A stretch of DNA of 64,000 nt from Atherix ibis (lineage: Eukaryota; Arthropoda; Insecta; Diptera; Athericidae), in assembly GCA_958298945.1 (NCBI GenBank), contig OY282605.1, forward strand, positions 30,668,811 to 30,732,810, given 5' to 3'. Each line of letters opens with the position of its first letter. Within the stretch, counting starts at the first letter, position 1. The notes beneath the pieces are model-generated. The model saw only the letters and a list, made by a program, of their open reading frames with translations, searched no databases and was not told the origin of the DNA. Position numbers and translations under genes: made by a program. Of the stretch, positions 61,146 to 64,000 are shown piece by piece.

Positions 61146-62141
61146 ATGTCCAAAAGAGCGTACGAAAGGGAAGTCGCGAACGAAATTAAAAGAAAATTAG
61201 TATGTGCAGTAAACAAAAAAGTCAAACGCGGTAAGAACTGTTTTGATTAAGTTAATTTTATAAAGATATTATAAATTTTAATTTATTATTTAACTGTAAT
61301 AATCAATTTTAGGTGGAATAGTTCCATTTACCTCAACACAAAAACCACGGCATGTAAAAATAATGCCACCTGATAAACCTACACCAATCCTGTCTCAACC
61401 ATGTCCATTAAAATATGTTGTAGAAAAAAAAGAATGGGGCGAGTTGAAACAGGCCATAGGCGATATTAAACGCGACATAGGCGATATTAAACGCGATCAA
61501 AAAATTTTATTAAAAGAGTTCATTCATCTAAGAGATAATAATTTAAAAATTACACACAAAATCACTCGTAATCATGCATCAGACCTGTTACTCCCATTCC
61601 ATAATTTGGATAAATTCAAACTATTTGATGAATCGCTTTTAGAAGCAAGTGAAGACGTGAAAATAGAATTGGTATGATCATATTTGTGATATTATTACAA
61701 GTTATCATTTTAATGTATGTACTATATTGATCAACAGATAGATATTTTTATGAAGCAGTCGGGAACAGAATTGAAAAAGTTTTTATATACAACGTGCAAA
61801 ATATTGTTTACCGAAGAATTGGCCTCCAAATTTACATTTGATGGGAGGCAGGCAAATATTGGCTTCAAGGACCTGAATGTGTCAAAAATAATGAAGAGTA
61901 AGCATAATCTAAATTATTTTTAAATCTATGATAACATAACTAATAACTATTTTTTAATATAGATTGTGCATTGGATAAATTTCCCTTCGTTAGGGAAGAT
62001 GATATAAATAAAATTTTGAGGAGGTTTTTTTATACCGCAAAAGACAATATATCCAAAAAAACCAAAAAAAAAGAACAACATTGTGCAACTACTTCGGACA
62101 CCGAATTGTTCGATGACATCGAGTTCCTAGAAATTGAATAG
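61146..62141 (+). CDS. DUF4806-type protein (4 exons, 260 aa)
   Basis: The joined exons are 61146-61230, 61313-61671, 61738-61897 and 61963-62141, all with GT/AG borders and matching phases, 261 codons. The start is MSKRAYEREVANEIKRKLVC. Residues 1-60 are basic. Around 75-110 a short coiled-coil-like stretch has the 7-residue unit IGDIKRD in tandem. From about residue 128 to 230 the layout matches DUF4806: LLLPFHNLDKFKLFDESL, LKKFLYTTCKILFTEELASK, then GRQANIGFKDLNVSKIMK and LRRFFYTAKDNISK. The function of DUF4806 is not established; it is found in many insect proteins, often as multigene families. The C terminus is acidic (TELFDDIEFLEIE). Placement between inverted CCCAAGTAAC ends suggests it may travel with a mobile element. 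Confidence 0.75.
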
Positions 62142-62272
62142 GTTTTAAGTTTTTTATATGGTTATATAGCTAGAAGAGGCTATTTTATTTAATTTTTTGT
62201 TATTAATTTTTTAATGTTATGAAAATATATTTGATTACAAAAAAAATTAAAAATATTTAACTATAATGAAGA

Positions 62273-62650
62273 CCCAAGTAACGCAAGCTACGAAAATAAA
62301 GCTATTTAACGGCACTCTGACGGAACTCTGTTCCGTCATATAATTACGAATTTGTTCAAGATGGGTTCAGAAACTGTTCGTGCTTTGTCGCTACAAGCCG
62401 GAACTCGAAAATTTTTTGCTTTCATGTATGGGTGCACCCATACATGCAATTTCATGTATGAATGCACCCATACATGAAAGCAAACTAATTGTTTGAGCAT
62501 CGGCTTTCACAGACAAAGAACGAACAGTTTTTGAACCGTTTCTGAACCGTTTCTGAACCCATCTTGAACAAATTCGTAATCATATGACGGAACACAGTTT
62601 CGCCAGAGTCCCGTTAAATAGCATAATTTCCGTAACTGGTGTTACTTGGG
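62273..62650. mobile_element. 378-bp foldback/MITE-like palindrome, CCCAAGTAAC termini
   Basis: Nearly its whole length is an imperfect inverted repeat (arms about 62273-62460 and 62463-62650). The arms share CCCAAGTAAC, GCTATTTAACGG, GAACAAATTCGTAA (in inverse sense), GATGGGTTCAGAAAC and a TTTCATGTATG core. The centre has a perfect 24-bp palindrome whose half is CATGTATGGGTG. The right arm carries extra copies of GAACCGTTTCT, so the arms differ slightly in length. It could be a separate MITE or the right terminus of the larger unit. Confidence 0.8.
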
Positions 62651-62891
62651 TTGTGTATGGAAAAAAATCGACGTCTTATGATTGTGTGTGAACCTTTTTG
62701 AATACTTGATGTGTCAAAATTTTATTGTTTAATCTAATCTTGGTACGGCCAGGCTAATTGTTTTTGCGAATAGAACGACTAATCTTATACAAGAATATGG
62801 TAAGTTTGAATGAAATAATTCTGTTATAATAATATTATTAGTTTTTTGAGATAATATGCAATTTAATCGATTTCTGAATAGTCTTTTACAG

Positions 62892-63002
62892 ATAAAATAG
62901 CCGGGCTTATGGCTCGACCCGGCCAAGATGCAGTTCCACATGACGATATACCTTGGTTCATGAAATACGCTGGCCACGGATTGGGGATCATTGGCGCCTT
63001 CT
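62892..63002 (+). CDS. fwe: Probable 5' coding exon of flower (calcium channel/cell-fitness membrane protein), partial gene
   Basis: The exon has a TTTTACAG acceptor and a GTAAGT donor at 63003. With one nucleotide from a preceding exon it reads DKIAGLMARPGQDAVPHDDI, PWFMKYAGHGLGIIGAF. The spacing of KI-x-GL-x-ARP, PW-x-x-KY and GI-x-x-AF matches the N terminus of insect Flower, a four-helix protein of synaptic vesicles and plasma membrane. The residues before the first membrane helix are what would be expected here. A likely upstream exon ends at 62799 (ATATG before GTAAGT), but its joining frame has no ATG after the last stop. Translation might therefore start at the internal ATG 62909 or use another first exon. 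The rest of the gene lies beyond the window. Confidence 0.55.
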
Positions 63003-64000
63003 GTAAGTGATCAGTTCGTTCAATGAAAATGCTTAAAGTTCCGGTACAATTCATATTCAGTGCACTATGCTCTCGACCTGATTTGAATGATCGATTTTTT
63101 CAATATTCCTCAATCTTTTCTACCCACCATAAGTGGGTGAATTGAAGTGTTGGTGCTGTGATGTGGTTGTATAGTGAAATACAATTCAACTTTTCTAAAA
63201 CATTACAATTAATCAATAAAAATATGCTAATTCGTACGAATCATTTTTTTTTTTTTTTAAATATTTCTATAATCTTTTGGTAAATTTACTCAACGTTGCA
63301 CACCATTGATTTTTATCAGAAACAACGACTACATATGCAAGCATGTAAATAATATGGCAATCTTAATAAGCTAATGTTTGTTCATTTTAAAGTACTGTGA
63401 TTATTTCATCTTAGATATAACATTATAGTTTATTTTAATGCAATAAAAACATTTCATTAACAAATTCAACACAACAACAAAAAAAAAGAAACCGAAAATT
63501 ATCTACGTCCACAAATAGACGACGTGTGTTTTTGTTGCAAAAAAAAAAAAAAACTAAATTAAAGAAAAACAAGCAAAATTAAATCCATAATTAAATAATT
63601 GTTCGGTACGAATTATAAAATAATGCAAATGTTCTCGAAATGAAAATAGAGCAGTGAATTTCTTTTCATTATTTATTTCATAAAATTTGATTTGCTGGCC
63701 TTTTGTTACAATGACTTGAACCATTGAGTAGAGTAAAAAATAACTTAATCACAACCAGAATTTCGTACTGATTGCGTGAATGGTCATTGATCTGTTTTGG
63801 GAAAAAAATCATTCACTTTAATATAAGAAATATTAAATATTTTTTTTTTTTTGAAAATGGAAATTTGAGTAAATTTCTCTTTATGCATTAAAAATTTATT
63901 TTCTGTTTTTTTTTTAATTGTTTCAATCACTAATTAAGTCAAGCATAAGCCAAATCGATTATCTCTACTTTTCGAATTTTATTAAATTAAGTTGTCAATG
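63003..64000. other. AT-rich DNA, probably flower intron
   Basis: No further exon-like segment was recognised; the stretch contains several poly-A/T runs. Confidence 0.45.

Larger units (their letters stand above)
60671..62650. mobile_element. Candidate mobile unit with CCCAAGTAAC inverted ends carrying a DUF4806 gene
   Basis: The left end starts CCCAAGTAACGCA at 60671 and the right end finishes GTTACTTGGG at 62650, in inverse orientation. A third CCCAAGTAACGCA at 62273 opens the foldback at the right end. Repeated gttccgtc/gacggaac motifs occur in both terminal regions. Inside are a tandem repeat of about 135 bp and a spliced DUF4806 gene. The flanks (gattgtt on the left, ttgtgta on the right) give no exact target duplication. 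Either the gene sits in one element of 1,980 bp, or two related small elements happen to flank a host gene. Confidence 0.45.

Overview
The window looks like nuclear DNA of a higher dipteran fly. It is AT-rich, its genes have short introns with GT/AG borders, and the gene set is fly-like: a myopic/HD-PTP orthologue, a ZAD-type C2H2 zinc-finger gene and a probable 5' coding exon of flower. Several Tc1/mariner families are present, including the DD41D rosa type known from tephritid flies. No bacterial, rRNA or CRISPR features were seen. All exon joins below were read by eye from splice signals and reading-frame continuity.

Positions 1-41.5 kb hold no recognisable host gene. They are a graveyard of mobile DNA in AT-rich filler. 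There is a 5'-truncated jockey-type LINE with a 13-bp target duplication and a mariner nested in it. At least eleven mariner (DD34D) copies or relics fall into mauritiana/mellifera-like, cecropia-like, irritans-like and a deeper SETMAR-like lineage. At least five rosa-type (DD41D) copies or relics are present, along with LINE fragments and two tRNA-related SINE-like patches. Only one transposase is open from end to end (32897-33949, 350 aa, in an irritans-like mariner), and it sits inside a rosa element. Five mariners are inserted in rosa DNA. One composite (rosa relic plus mariner) occurs twice, inverted, about 13 kb apart.

Positions 42.5-60.3 kb hold three host genes. A minus-strand gene of 14 exons (48113-42567) encodes about 1,075 aa of a very diverged SMC-type protein: Walker A is kept, while the signature and Walker B regions are eroded. 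Head-to-head with it, about 580 bp away, is the plus-strand myopic gene (48691-56473, 11 exons, about 1,762 aa: BRO1, V/coiled-coil, Q/P-rich linker, tyrosine-phosphatase-like domain). Convergent to myopic is a ZAD plus eleven-finger C2H2 gene (60239-57377, 4 exons, 869 aa). A 131-bp, near-identical copy of myopic exon 5 and its intron junction lies inside an intron of the SMC-like gene.

Positions 60.6-62.65 kb hold a 4-exon gene for a DUF4806-type protein (260 aa). It is preceded by a tandem repeat of about 135 bp and bracketed by inverted CCCAAGTAAC termini, the right one being a 378-bp foldback. It could be a mobile unit carrying a DUF4806 gene. The last kilobase contains the probable flower exon and the start of its following intron.
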